A DNA stretch of 64,000 nt, from the NCBI GenBank assembly GCA_012845835.1, contig JABAKD010000010.1, forward strand, positions 16,407,355-16,471,354, in the 5' to 3' direction. Positions within the stretch are counted from its first letter, which is position 1, and every line of letters starts with the position of its first letter. Made by a program: the position numbers and the translations under genes. Source of the DNA: Undaria pinnatifida. Lineage: Eukaryota; Sar; Phaeophyceae; Laminariales; Alariaceae. The notes under the pieces are model-generated. The model was not told where the DNA came from, searched no databases, and worked only from the letters and a program-made list of their open reading frames with translations. Shown here in pieces: positions 24,292-35,879 of this stretch.

Positions 24292-24535
24292 ATTTATATT
24301 ATAAAAAAATGAAAATACACTCCAGCTGTGAGATCGAAGATTTCGTCGAAACTCATCTTTGCAAGCTGTGTGTGATACTCCGATCGCGCGCATTACGAGT
24401 TGTGTGTCCTCATTAAAGATATAGGTCGGCGACTCCCCTTACAACTACAGTGTAGCTATCAGGGTCAACAGGATGATTTTAGTCAGTCTGTGCGCGGAAA
24501 CTATAAAACCCGTTTCTGAGGGGTACAAAATCTAT
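24292..24535 (+). repeat. Dispersed CAGCTGTGAG repeat family, near-complete copy
   Basis: Begins AAAATACACTCCAGCTGTGA G, includes CTCATCTTTGCAAGCTGTG and AGGTCGGCGACTCCCCTT, and ends near AACCCGTTTCTGAGGGG. Other near-complete copies lie at 3055-3315 (+), 55720-55985 (-) and 60195-60475 (-). Confidence 0.75.
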
Positions 24536-25521
24536 ATATGTACCTGATTGTTCTTTCAGGCTCTGGCCTGGTTTGTTTGATTTTTTTTCGTTATTACCGT
24601 GTTGTATGAATGTGTATGGAGCGAATCACCACGTTTGTTTACGGGTTCAAAGAGATTTGAAACTTGACCGCAGATAGAACAACAACAGCTAGGTGGCACA
24701 TTAGAGACTGATCCAGACTTGGCTTGGACGTAATCCGACCCCATACAAAGTTCACCGACGAATGTATAGCTCCGCCTGCGACTGTGGGACGAAATCTTCC
24801 TCCATCGGCAAATCGTAGAACCCTGGACGCAGGACACGGAACAACCGCCGACAAAACCACAACAAAACCACGCTAGGTTTATTTTGCACCCTATGCTTGA
24901 CTATTCCCAAGAACGGTGCCCTCTTTTTTCGAGTTTCCAGAATGAGATGATCCTTCCTGTAGTACAGGCGTCCGACGCGTCAATTTTGCGTTGTGTGGTG
25001 AGTAAGGTTAAAAAGGGGACACATTTTGCTATCGAGTAATAAATCATAATCCCGCAACAGTTGGACGTTGTTGGTGTTGTGGTTGTCGAAACGAAAAGCA
25101 TTCCGGTACGATAAAAGGCCCAAAAAAACCTCGATAACGATAACAACAGCAACAACAATACTTTTATCATTATCGAACAGAGAACGCCAAAAAGGCTATA
25201 ATAAGTCTAGACATCTTCTATTATTAATCGAAGTGTTCTGTAAGGTTGTAGGGTGGGCACACAGAGTGCCCCCTGCAGGTCTGCCAATTGAGCAGGTCCT
25301 CGGAGAGTACTCACTTTCTTTGCCGTCGTAGAGACGTAGCTTTATTCGATTCCACCAGAGCCCCGGATAGCTTCTGAGATCGGAGGCACGTGCCTCCGAT
25401 CTATTTCCTAAATTTCCCGAATATAAAACGCCAACCTTATCATACGAAACCCACCCGAATGATCTCAAATTCGGATAATTACAGGCCTTTCGAGGCCGTA
25501 TCTTGACACTAGCCCACCCTG

Positions 25522-26013
25522 ATGAGTCGCACATACAGAAATATGGGATATTCGGGGCAACTCCGGTTCTACGAACTAGACCATGAGTCGAAGATGCGGC
25601 TCCTCAAAACCCACTCCCGCACCTCTAACGGTTTGGCTATGAAGCCAGGAACACGCGAAGAAAAGCAGTTGAAAAAAACGCAGACCCTACAACAAGGAAA
25701 AAATCGCCCATCAAAACCTGCCGCATACCGCCGGTGTAGCGGGGGGGGGCAGGAAAGGCTCTACGGCAAACCAACCGCAGAAAAGGTACTATCTATGGCG
25801 AGGCGAGCCCTCGTCGATATGGAGAGGAACACAGGTGACAACACAAGGGAGAAGTCATGCGAAAACTTCCCGCGGGCCATCGGCATGCCGGGGGGTCAGA
25901 CGAGGAAACGACACATACCCGGGATGGAAGGCGGCAACACCTACAGCCTCGCGAGTGGGGGAAACGTTTGGTCGAAAAAACAAAGTAGAACAAGTACAAC
26001 ACACAAAAGATAA
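25522..26013 (+). CDS. Unrecognised ORF (163 aa) inside the LTR element, antisense to its inferred transcription
   Basis: The frame starts MSRTYRNMGYSGQLRFYELD shortly after the LTR. A diverged counterpart lies at 10160-10339 on the minus strand, next to a different LTR: NM-x2-SG-x2-RF-x2-L-x-H-x-SKMRL-x4-SRTS is shared. Conservation between elements with unlike LTRs hints at selection on the protein. The region may equally be conserved as nucleic acid. No known domain is recognised. Primer site and purine tract imply transcription from the other strand. Confidence 0.35.
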   Translation: MSRTYRNMGYSGQLRFYELDHESKMRLLKTHSRTSNGLAMKPGTREEKQLKKTQTLQQGKNRPSKPAAYRRCSGGGQERLYGKPTAEKVLSMARRALVDMERNTGDNTREKSCENFPRAIGMPGGQTRKRHIPGMEGGNTYSLASGGNVWSKKQSRTSTTHKR

Positions 26014-26198
26014 AAGATGACACACAGACCCGTACATAGCCGTGTACCACGTTACGCGCGAACGGAGTACCCTGATCGCCCCCCGGCTCTGGGCTGAGGA
26101 GGGCGTCGGCAGGGCGAAATTGAACAATGACGAAAAAGCGAGAGCCCTGCCCCTCAGATGGCGGCGTTTTACCCGAACCCTGGCCCGGCACTGAGCAA

Positions 26199-26569
26199 TG
26201 TTATAAGGCTTAGTTTGGGTAAGCTATTGGTTAACCTTTTGCAAGTGGTCAAACGGACTAATACCCCACTAATTCCTTAACAAATGGCGTCGTCGGCAGG
26301 ACATGGGTTTTTGGGTCGTGGGTTCAATCCCCACATCCACCATAATAAACTTTTTCAGATTTTCCCATGGCGAACTTGAAAAATACTCTTCCTGGTATCC
26401 CCAGGAAATGAAACGGCTTGGATATTGACAGAGGTCCGCCGTATATCCGGCCGACCTGCTATCCCGCCGTTTCAGGGGGGGAGAGTGTTATAAGGCTTAG
26501 TTTGGGTAAGCTATTGGTTAACCTTTTGCAAGTGGTCAAACGGACTAATACCCCACTAATTCCTTAACA
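26199..26569 (+). mobile_element. TRIM-like LTR element (copy 3), nested
   Basis: Two 84-bp LTRs (26199-26282, 26486-26569), essentially identical, are flanked by GCAA (26195-26198, 26570-26573). After the left LTR come TGGCGTCGTCGGCAGGAC, then GGGTTCAATCCCC, and a GGGGGGGAGAG tract before the right LTR. It is the best-preserved copy and therefore probably the youngest. Confidence 0.9.
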
Positions 26570-27649
26570 GCAAGGGACTCGGCAGGACAAAAAGGAAAAA
26601 AAAATGGAAAGAACCGCCCCAAAACCCGACGAAGACCCTCAGGATACTTCGAACAACCCAAAGACAAAGGCTCAAACCTCATAACCCCAAAAATTGAAGA
26701 ACTATCGAGGAGCGGTGGCGGCTTGGAAGTCAACTGGCCACGGCCGCGCCTCGAGATTCGTCTACGTTACGTTGGATTCCCCGAGGAAACGCACTGGCGA
26801 TGTGAACTTGCAAGCACCAAGAGCCTCGTACGGCTCCCGTCGAAGTCGTGTAGCGCGTCGGAGGAAGAGGAAGTTTAATCCGTCCCGGGTCGTCCAGAAA
26901 GCGGACCAGGTATACCTTGTCCTCGGTAGTGCTCGCGCTGAGGTTTCGAAGCCACCATAACCCATCGTCTCCCTTGTACCAAAAGTGGGCTCCCTTAGGA
27001 AGTACTGTGTCATGGTAGCGACGGAGCCGATCGGCGCGGGGAACCCAGGCGTAGCCCGGCGCTTGGAAACGTTCCCCGTTTTGCCGGGAGTTTTTTTTCT
27101 TCTTGTCCTGCCGACGACGCCATATGTAAGGTTATAGGGTGGGGACACAGAGTGCCCCCTGCAGGTCTGCCAATTGAGCAGGTCCTCGGAGAGTACTCAC
27201 TTTCTTTGCCTTTCGTAGAGACGTAGCTTTATTTGATTCCACCAGAGCCCCGGATAACTTCTGAGATCGGAGGCACGTGCCTCCAATCTATTTCCTAACT
27301 TTCCCGAACATAAAACGCCGACCTTATCATACGAAACCCATCCAAATGATCTCCATTCGGAAAATTGCAGGCCTTTCGAGGCCGTATCTTAACAGTTCGT
27401 AGCTGTTCACATTGTTGTGTTCATTCATGGATTTTCTGCTTTTCGTGGTTTGGATTTTCGATTATTTCAACATATTTTTCGCTGTGGACACCAACGCTGA
27501 ACACGTTCGGATGGCAAACGAGATAATAACAATAATAATACACGATAGACAACGACAACGACGATCGGCAGCGGAGGCGAAAACCGACGCACGAAGCTCT
27601 CACAGCCCATCTGCCCACCTGTGCATGTGCTGTTGTCTTCGGAACCCTC

Positions 27650-27880
27650 CCCCGCACGTGGCAATGGGGAAGAAGAACCCCCCCCCCCTTGTGGCAAGGG
27701 GGGAGAAGAGTCCCCCCCTCTGTGGCAAGGGGGGAGTTCCCTCTCCTTGTGGCAAGGGAGGGGGAGTCCCCCACCTTGTGGCACGATGGGAGGTCCCTCT
27801 CCTTGTGGCCAGGGGGAAGGGGTCTTCCACCTTGTGGCGAGGGGGGGAAATACCCCCACCTTGTTGTGGTTCTTGGCGTA
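27650..27880 (+). repeat. Minisatellite (CTTGTGGCAAGGGGG type)
   Basis: About seven units of 25-32 bp built on CCTTGTGGCAAGGGGGGAG. The G-rich strand could form quadruplexes. Confidence 0.85.
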
Positions 27881-27999
27881 TAGGCTCTACACAGGGTATA
27901 ATAAGCGTGCACCTGATGTGGTGGATCAACGCTAATGACATCGAGATAAGATCTAGAGGCAAACGTTTCGGAGTAATGTGAAACAGCTCTTCTTCTTGG

Positions 28000-28490
28000 A
28001 GCTTTAAGCTCGCTTTTATTGAACCGCCTTCTACTACTGCAGGCCATGTAAAGAAACATATATAAATATATACAGGACACGCAGCACAGTATGGGGGAAA
28101 AAAAAGTTCTGTGTACGGCGTGGGGTTGCAGCACTATCATAATAAGGGGGTGTTGATGAAACACCACAAAACCTAGCCCTCAGCTTCTAACCCTAACCCT
28201 GACGCCAACCCCATCCCCGGGCAGACCTGTCTGTGTGGAAGTTGTCCGAGCAAATATCCGGCTCAAAAAACTATTTTCGGAGAAACTGTCGACCAAAATA
28301 TCATAATTCACACCTCTGGTACATTTTTGTTTTGGCCATTCCCATGCTAAATGCAGTAATATACAATTATTTACGGGCCCCAGGTATACTACTGTTTTTG
28401 TTCTTCGTGCCGACCCATATGCATCACGGTCGCCCCGGTCGTCTAGCAGGGATGGTTTCTTATTCCTAAACAGATACCTCCGGGAAGACG
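28000..28490. other. Intergenic, nothing recognised
   Basis: A two-unit TAACCC stretch at about 28187-28198 is the only landmark. Confidence 0.5.
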
Positions 28491-28494
28491 CCTG

Positions 28495-28745
28495 CTACGC
28501 TAGAGGTGCACCTTTTTTTTCTTCTGAGATTCCTCACTTTATTTCAAGGAGCTTAAGACCTCTCCCAAAAAACTGATTTGGAGAAAAATAAAGCTGCTAC
28601 TTGTGCACACCTGATGAAACATCCCATGATCTAGGTACACGATGAGAAATCCATGCAAACAAAAAAATGGCGATTTTTTTCCCGACGATTTTGGGTCAAG
28701 GAGCCCCGTCGTTCAGAAACCATTTCACACCAAAATTGCTGTCTC
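28495..28745 (+). repeat. Dispersed repeat (same family as 11235 and 30195)
   Basis: Contains GAGGTGCACC, a T run, AGACCTCTCCCAAAAAACTG and GACGATTTTGGGTCAAGGAG CC. Function unknown. Confidence 0.6.
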
Positions 28746-30194
28746 TATTGCAGCACGCGTCAATCATGGTCGGTTTCGGGGCGAATGATGGAGAGCTTCG
28801 CAAGCGAGGGTGCACCTCGCTACTACCACCGTAGCTTGCGCGTGCGAGATTATATAATGTTTTCGCGTTTGTTTGGGGGTGTGCCAGAGGACAAGGGATG
28901 TCTACAGTCGAGAATTTGGCGAAGCCGACACGAACGAACGACGACACATGCCATGATATACCTACGGTAGGTAGGTAGTAGTAGTAGCAGCAGCAGATAG
29001 AGTGGACCATTTCTTTCTGACACTTCTTCTCGAGGAGAGAGCTCGCGGTACCTTATTGGCGGATGTGGCGATACGACCTGGCGTGGTCGCAGAGGCTGGC
29101 GCTGACAGCAATTAAGCTAACCGAAGGAGCGTGCAAGATGCGCCAGGCAGAAATATATCGATGGTAAAAGGGCGCATTCGGCGAAGAACAGAAGCACCTG
29201 AGAACAATGGACTGCTGTGTCCAGAGTTCAGGTGGTACTGAAAACTGACGAGGAAGAATAGAAGGGTGAGAGAAGAAGTGAGGAGTGGATGGGGTGGGGC
29301 CACCCGTATCATCCGTCTCAGCGTCCAGAGGTCTACTACTTCTAGAAGCCTATGATTTCGAGAACTCGACTACCTCGCACGATACGATCTTCTCGAACTA
29401 TTGCATACAGCAGCAGTAGTCGAACAGGTGGTAGACTAATCTCGCCGCTTTTCTAGAACATTTCTTCCAAGAAAAGTTCTGGTTCAGCTGTAACGCTCAT
29501 ATGTTACCTTCTGCTACGACTGCGGGTACAGCAATGAACCAATCAATGCTGCTGAACATTGCCTCGATAGGTGTGGTAGTCTAAAACACCTATCCTCAAC
29601 ACCCCCCAACAATGGAAGTGGCATATCGATTCAATTGCAAGTTCCAATTGAAACCAAGTTACACACCAATCAGAGATACGACGCATGTCATTTCCCACCG
29701 AAGAGAAATGCAGACTTGCTGACGCAATTCTTAGAACTCGAGCTACCGTATCCCGTGTATTCCAACCGAATAAAAAGCTAACGCTTATTATACAATGGCA
29801 GCTACAGGAGCTGTGAATCTAATCACGAAACCGTTAGTGCAACTGGTTCCAATTTGTGTCAGCAGTCCAAGACTGAGGACACTGAACCGGTTGCGACTCA
29901 ACAAATCTACTGTTGCTCGTGTGAGTCAAACAACCAACACACCCTTAACTTCGGTGATTAACCCTAGTGCACTAGTTGTCCGCCGATCCAAACGGAATTG
30001 TCCTGCGGACCATAATACGGTAACTGCGTAACCCCCCTCCCCCATTCTTGAATGCCAGTGCTCTTGGCGAGTTGATCGCCTCACACAGCAAAACCTAGTC
30101 ATCATGAGCTCTCCTCACAGAAAAGAAGGGAGTCCACTGTCAACAAGCACGAAGCGAACCGTGCTGCACAACGTCCGTCCGACGCGTTCCAAAC

Positions 30195-30450
30195 GCGTGC
30201 TACAATAGAGGTTCACCACTTTTTTTTCCTAATACTACCCCTCAATTCGGGAGCCTAAGACCTCTTCCAAAAACTGATTAGGAGAAAACAAAAACCGCTA
30301 GCGGATGAAAATCCTCATGGCTTAGGTACACAACGAGAATCAAGCAAAAGCAGATGGCCTATTATTTATTTTTTTTCCGACGATTTTGGGTTAAGGAGCC
30401 CCGTCGTTCAGAAACCGTTTCAGCCAAAAAAGTGCTCTACCTCTATCGTA
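30195..30450 (+). repeat. Dispersed repeat, adjoining the copia remnant
   Basis: Same landmarks as 28495-28745 in the same orientation. The pair could be dispersed copies or distant terminal repeats of one damaged element. I cannot choose between these. Confidence 0.6.
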
Positions 30451-30520
30451 GCCCAGCGTTCCAATGCACCGATCTGCTGCGGTTTGTTGGCGACAGCGAA
30501 TTTCTAAGTGATTCCTGATC

Positions 30521-31473
30521 CTAGGCAGTAATCCCTGAACTCGTCGCGCCCGTAAGTTTGCTTGCCTGGTCGGCACGCCATCTGATGATGCGTTTGCCGA
30601 GAGGTATCGCGGTTGAAGTGACGAACATCTGAAGCGAGGCAAGGGCTTGATCTTTGCTGCAGAGAAGGTAGACTGCGGTCCATTGGGTGAACTGGTCGGT
30701 GATGTTGCTGACAAACTTGTATCCACCATGAGCCGTCGGTTTTAAGGGGCCCATGAGATCTCCGTACACGAGCTGAAAGGGCGCATTAATGGCGGCGTGG
30801 TTGACTTTCTTGGGGTGAGCCAGCTGATGGCTTTTCCCCACCGCACAGACGTCACAGTCCGCAGTAGAACCGTCAAATGCGACCCCATTGCCGTTATTCG
30901 TGTCCATGAGCTCCAGGCTGCGCGTATTGAAGTGGCCCAGCCGCTGGTGCCACACTTGGGCATTGGTCACCGCATTCATCGCCAGCTCCTTTCCTGCATA
31001 TCCATCCGCGCTAAGGTCTAGATTGAAAGAGTAGAAATCGTCGTTTTCTCCGCGAAGTGGCACGGTAATATCCCCGGCCTTCAGCCTGGTTTTGTTGACA
31101 TCGAAAATTGAAACGATGCCCTTCCTCGTCGCTGTTTTTACAGAGAAAAGATTGCGCCCAATACCGGGCACAATTAGGACTGCGATCCGCACAAGGTGCT
31201 GTTCTCCATAGTCGTCCGTGATGAGGCCTTGTAAGACACCCTCGGCGGTGCCGTCCAGAAGAGCTCCACCAGCCGTAAGAATCGTGCGAGGCGTACTGAC
31301 GGAGGTGTAGTCCTGTAAACGACGTTTGAGATCGGGGATGATGGCGTCATGGAAGTGTGGCCTGATGCTCCACTGTCGACTGTAACAGTAGCAACATTTT
31401 TACCACTCTCGTGCGGTTTACGCTCGATCTCGGCCGGTTCTGGCTCCACCGGGGCCATACGATCCACCCTCAT
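30521..31473 (-). pseudogene. Ty1/copia-type protease and integrase remnant
   Basis: VTVDSGASGH (about 31345-31400) is the aspartic protease active-site style. After a frame shift, VLIVPGIGRNLFSV and WHQRLGHFN...CDVCAVGKSH form the GAG-pre-integrase zinc-binding segment. VYGDLMGPLKPTAHGGYKFV with ITD begins the integrase core. The frame ends soon after, and RT and RNase H are absent downstream. Confidence 0.88.
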
Positions 31474-31724
31474 CGTCCTTTCTTCCGTTCATGTCGGAGA
31501 AGTCCGGCTTTTCCTGAACTCCAAAGGAGATGGCGGGCTCGGCGCGTTCCTCAAATAGCCAAGGACGCGATGCTGACAGAGAGCTGAATGGTCTCGTTTC
31601 CTCATTGTGGCTTTGCTCCGCGGCAATTGCCGCTGTGGGATGTACCGCCGTCGCTGTGAAGGAGATGAAGGGGCGTTCCGGCTGATCGTCCTCTTTGGAA
31701 GATCGAAAGCGCGGCATATTTCCT

Positions 31725-32710
31725 TTATCCTCGAAGGCCCGGTTGCAGCAATGAGAGAGTTGCCGTCAGCCTGTTTGCGCCTCCTGGCTGGGCACTCGGC
31801 GTCGCTATGGGGGGTTGTTTAGTGGTATGAGCACCAAACGGGACTTCGCCTGCCTCCACGATGTCGTTGGTGCTGTCTGCGTGGGTGTTTTTGTTGTCCT
31901 TCACGCTGCTGCGGCTGCTGCCCATCATTCCCCTGCTGCTGCTTGACGCGCGTAGGGAGCACTTAATTTCGAAGTGACCGACATGACCACAAAAGTAGCA
32001 CTTGATGTCATTACGATCGCGGCTCGTCGCCTGCATGGCGGCACCATGCCCCGCGGCATCCCTGAATGTATCAGAGCGCGAATGGGCCAGACTATCCGCG
32101 TAATTGATCGCCATCACACGCCGGATATCGACAAGTCCAAACTCTCCTCGCTCCAGGCGGGCTAGTCAAATTGCCTTATATTCAGGCGTAGAGTTTTTGC
32201 AGACAAATATTCTCATACTGACGATCTGTGGAACCCTCTGGTGGGTCGCACGCGTTTAGGCGATCTCGATAGCTATCCACGGTGTAAGATACTCGTCCGG
32301 ATCCTGGTCTGAACGCATTCGCGTGTTCATTTTTGAATGAACTCGCGCGAACTCCCTTTCAACTTCTTACGCAGCGCTCCACGCCTGCTGTCCGTATCCT
32401 GCTCCATCCTCGAGTGTGGTGCCCTTGAATCTCCGTACGACGAAGAAGGCTGAGCCGCCCGTCGAAAAAAATAGTATGCTGAACAGATCCTGGTTGGCGG
32501 CATCCCACGCCGAGCGGGCAGTGGCCTGACTGTCGTCGGTCTCCGACGGTCGATCTTGCCCCTGCAGGATGTTAAATATGGCTCTGTGTCGTAGATGCTG
32601 AAACTGGCACGAAGCTTGCAACTCCAGTCAAGAAAGTCGTCCGCCTTTTTGCCGTCGAATTTCGATGATTGTTTCGAGACAACGTGAAGGTTGTTCGTTG
32701 TGCCGTCCAT
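31725..32710 (-). pseudogene. Ty1/copia-type gag remnant with zinc knuckle
   Basis: The N-terminal part (from 32710) resembles copia gag: SSKFDGKKADDFLDWSCKLR A. It is then broken by frame changes. A second frame (31725-32117) carries CYFCGHVGHFEIKC, a CX2CX4HX4C knuckle. Gag would coat element RNA. Frame breaks and missing reverse transcriptase show the copy is dead. Confidence 0.8.
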
Positions 32711-32839
32711 GATGATGATTCCTCCCGCTCAGCAATGAACGTGAAGTTTTTGCAAACACCTTGCTGCAATCCTTGTGCAGGCTAAAAAAAAACGCCCCCG
32801 AGTTTGCAAAGCTCGGCCTGTGCCCTTTTGTACTGACGT

Positions 32840-33125
32840 ACACTACCTGTGCCATCTATGCTACAGCTGGTGCAGCGTGGTCCTCTGACGTGCACTACCT
32901 GTTGTGCCGTCCATGCTGCAGCTGGTGCAGGCTAACTGAACGCACCGAGTCTGTTCTCGACCCGTGGTCCAATGACGCGCACTACCTGCTGTGCCGTCGA
33001 TGATGTAGCTGGTGCAGGCTTAACTGAGCGTCTCGAGTCCTTTCTCGACCCGTGTTCGAATAACTGACGTGCACCACCTGTGCCGTCGATGCTGTGCAGT
33101 TGGTGCAGGCTCAAGCGGACGTAAT
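32840..33125. repeat. Tandem repeat upstream of the copia gag
   Basis: About four diverged units of roughly 75-110 bp share GACGTGCACTACCTG, TGCCGTC-ATGCTGCAGCTGG TGCAGGCT and CTCGACCCGTG. They probably lie in the element's leader. Confidence 0.65.
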
Positions 33126-33637
33126 GCAATCTGTGACGCGTCAAGAAGTACGGTAATTACGCCGCACCACTCAACCCGTGCAAGAAAAGCAAACGCAAAG
33201 GACAAGGCCCCGATAGCGATATCGGCGCGTAGATACGATGCTATCCTTCCTGACAGTAGGACACGACCGAGACGGACTCGGTCGCCAGTGCAAAGTATGA
33301 TGGATCTATTAATAGATGATCAATCTAACCCAAGCCGCTGTCGAAAATATTGGCTCGCCTCACTTTTTCAAACTCCCAGAGTTGACAGTCCCGTGTTGTT
33401 GACAGTCCCGCGGCTGCTCCAGATTGAAGGTTCCCTCGAAGGCGTCTCCTCGATAACTCATAATTTTTTTTGTAGTATACTGCATGCATCTCTTTAGTAT
33501 ATGATGTTTATGCCATGTGGGATTATAGGCCGGAGTATATCCATGATGGGGTTGGACTTTCATTTTTTCTCGAAACATGTTTTGTTTGGGTGAGTTGTAC
33601 ATCTCAACAGGTTAGTAGCCTCAGAAAAAAAGGGTGT

Positions 33638-34306
33638 TGTTAAGGAATTAGTGGGGTGTTTTGGTATTCCCCTAGGAGCATATCAAGGCGTAAGACATGG
33701 GACACCGCTGGATATAAAAGATTTTCACATGCCTTTGAAGGCATTTGCGTATAGGAAAAAGAGGATGATGCTTTTGCCTCGCGGGATTGAACGCTATTCA
33801 ATTCGTCCGTGGCGAGTGTGGAACTAATACAAGAGCTTATAAATCTAGTACAAGTGAGTGACCAACGTGGAGCCTGCCTAGGAGAGAAACCTGCAAAGGG
33901 TGGCCTGTGTCTGTAACAGCTCCTTAATCTTATTCTAGAGGTATTAGTCCGTTTGAACACTTGCAAAAGGTTAACCAATAGTTTACCCAAACTAAGCCTT
34001 ATAACACTCTCCCTCCCTGAAACGGCGGGATACCAGGTCGGCCGGATATACAGGCGGACGTGACAATTTCAAAGCGGTTTCATTTCCTGGGCATACCGGG
34101 GAGAATATTTTTCAAGTTCGACATGGGGAAAGTCTGAAAAAGTTAGGTATCATCGTTGATGGTGGGATTCGAACCCACCACCCAAAAAAACATGGTCTGT
34201 CGACGACGCCATTTATTACTACGGAATTAGTGGGGTATTAGTCCGTTTGACCACACGTGCAAAAGGTTAACCAAGAAAGAGCTCACCCAAACCAAGCCTT
34301 ATAACA
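33638..34306 (-). mobile_element. TRIM-like LTR element (copy 4) interrupted by an LTR-like unit
   Basis: Outer LTRs are flanked by GTGT (33634-33637, 34307-34310). The left LTR is broken after GTGGGG at 33656 by about 284 bp (33657-33940) that match the LTR-like sequence at 10353-10640. The rest resumes at GTATTAGTCC. The internal part has the tRNA-like GGGTTCGAATCCCACC on the minus strand. Confidence 0.85.
33657..33940 (+). mobile_element. LTR-like unit nested in TRIM copy 4
   Basis: Shares CAAGGCGTAAGA, CACATGCCTTTGAA, GATGATGCTTTTGCCTCGCG, GGCGAGTGTGG and GGTGGCCTG with 10353-10640. No target duplication was found, so insertion or recombination are both possible. Confidence 0.6.
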
Positions 34307-34462
34307 GTGTATTATCTCTACCGTATGAACTATTCGTAGCATGTGTCCTTGAAAAAAATGAAGAGTTCATCGTACAACGAACAATACTTTGAATCAAACA
34401 AACGGTACTGGGTAGCAGTACCCTTGTACCTCAGGTGAGGAGTCCTGTCGATAATGAAAAAT

Positions 34463-35240
34463 GGTTATAGCCAAGAACGGGTACACCCGATCATTTTTGT
34501 CTCAAAAAACGGGTACACTCCGAAATCAACGAGTAAAAAACGTACCCCACGAGCCACGCGATTGGCTAAAAACAGTTATCCAATTTGGGGGGGAAACGGC
34601 CCGGTATGCTCGTAAAAAATCTATGTTATGCGTGGGTTTCAACCGTTTTTTGTTAATCGCTTGCTTACAACTAGTGCGTCTTCCGCATCGCTGCTGTCGC
34701 GGCTACTCTTGTTCTTCGTTTATTTTCTTTCAAGCTCGTTCACTTTTGGCATTCGGAGTATTCTATTTAACCAACATGCGCACCAGGTATCATATTGTAC
34801 AATATACGCCTAGTCTACACGCCTACATGTATGTGCGTATCATATCCTGCATAGTATCCATACGCATAAAACATGCACCTACCAAGTGAAAAACAGGGAC
34901 CAAGTAAACAACACACGCGTGCTACCAGAAACCTCTGCTTCTAAACACCCTACGCATGGCACTTGATCCCACCCAAGCCTTACCCACCCAGGCCTGAGCC
35001 CTCTAGATTGCACCTGGATACATACGTCGAAGTATCTAATTTGCCGCCGGCACTTGTATCTCTCTGTGGTTCATTACGATCCCCTAGAAACGGGTATGGT
35101 CTGGGATTTTGGCCAATCGCGGGATGGATGGCGCGTGGGGTGCTTTTTTAATGTTTTATTGTGGAGTTTTTACCCATTTTTGAGAGAAAGCGGATGGGGT
35201 GTACCCGTTATTGGTTATTGCCCGACCCTCCCCCCAAAAA
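34463..35240. mobile_element. Candidate inverted-repeat element
   Basis: The left end (AACGGGTACACCC-n-TCTCAAAAA-n-GGGTA) and the inverted right end (about 35160-35235) match imperfectly over some 55 bp. No target duplication was identified. Confidence 0.4.
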
Positions 35241-35526
35241 AGTGCTACGTACGTACGAGAACCTCTAACGTAGCATTTGTCCGAACAAACACGTTCAACA
35301 CGTTTTCGCACATTAATTATTAGTCTGGGGGAGGATATCATTAGCCTAAGGCCTCCAAAAATAATTATGTGGGGCCATCTCGTTCGTGATCACGCCAGCC
35401 AAAATATAGCTCACAACACGCTAATAACAGGTCACGGTCAAGACCAGGCAGTCAAAATGCGGACAATAATAATGTCCACATCGAGTGTATGCATGTCTAC
35501 AGACAAGAGCCATCCATCGTTATAGC

Positions 35527-35840
35527 CAGCCGGTCGCCCCGGTGGCGTATTAGGTAATCCTCGAGCCTGGTATAGGTCAGTTTCGTGAGTTCGAGCCCCG
35601 CCGAGCGCATACGCGTATAAATTCGCTGGGACTTTTCCTTGTGCACAAATTGACTTGCGGAAAGCGCGAGAGCGTGAGTTAGCAACACTCGATGAAAAAT
35701 CGACGAGCAGTGGGATTGCTGAACCCTATGCGCGATAAAAATTGAAGGCAAGAACCGGGGGGAAGAAGGGACGACACCTGTGACCACGGCTTGTCCGTAA
35801 GCTGGAAAGTAAAAGTGTGAGAAAAAAAAAAAAAAAAAAA
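35527..35840 (+). mobile_element. tRNA-headed SINE, copy 2, with polyA tail
   Basis: A box TGGCGTATTAGG (about 35543-35554) and B box GTTCGAGCC (35589-35597) lie at tRNA-like spacing, followed by a tRNA-unrelated body and a pure A tail (about 35822-35840). Flanking ATAGC at 35522-35526 and 35840-35844 is a short candidate target duplication. The polymerase III promoter layout supports a SINE mobilised by a LINE. Confidence 0.88.
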
Positions 35841-35879
35841 TAGCTACCCAGTTGGGCGTCCATGGGCGGAGGGGCGGTT

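Larger units (their letters stand above)
25239..27394 (-). mobile_element. 2.16-kb LTR element with nested TRIM and GTTC target duplication
   Basis: LTRs 25239-25508 and 27125-27394 (270 bp each, TG to CA) are flanked by an exact GTTC (25235-25238, 27395-27398). On the minus strand a primer-site-like TGGCGTCGTCGGCAGGAC follows the right-hand LTR after two bases, the same primer-site sequence as in the TRIMs. AGGGTGGGCTAG next to the other LTR may be the polypurine tract. A TRIM is nested at 26199-26569. No gag or pol domains are recognisable. Confidence 0.85.

Noticed and set aside
27650-27880. CRISPR-like direct repeats
   Set aside because: Units are diverged and G-rich, spacers are not distinct, and the genome is eukaryotic. 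It is a minisatellite.
28495-30450. LTR pair bounding a 1.9-kb element
   Set aside because: The two direct copies also occur as a single unit at 11235, and no TG/CA ends or target duplication were found.
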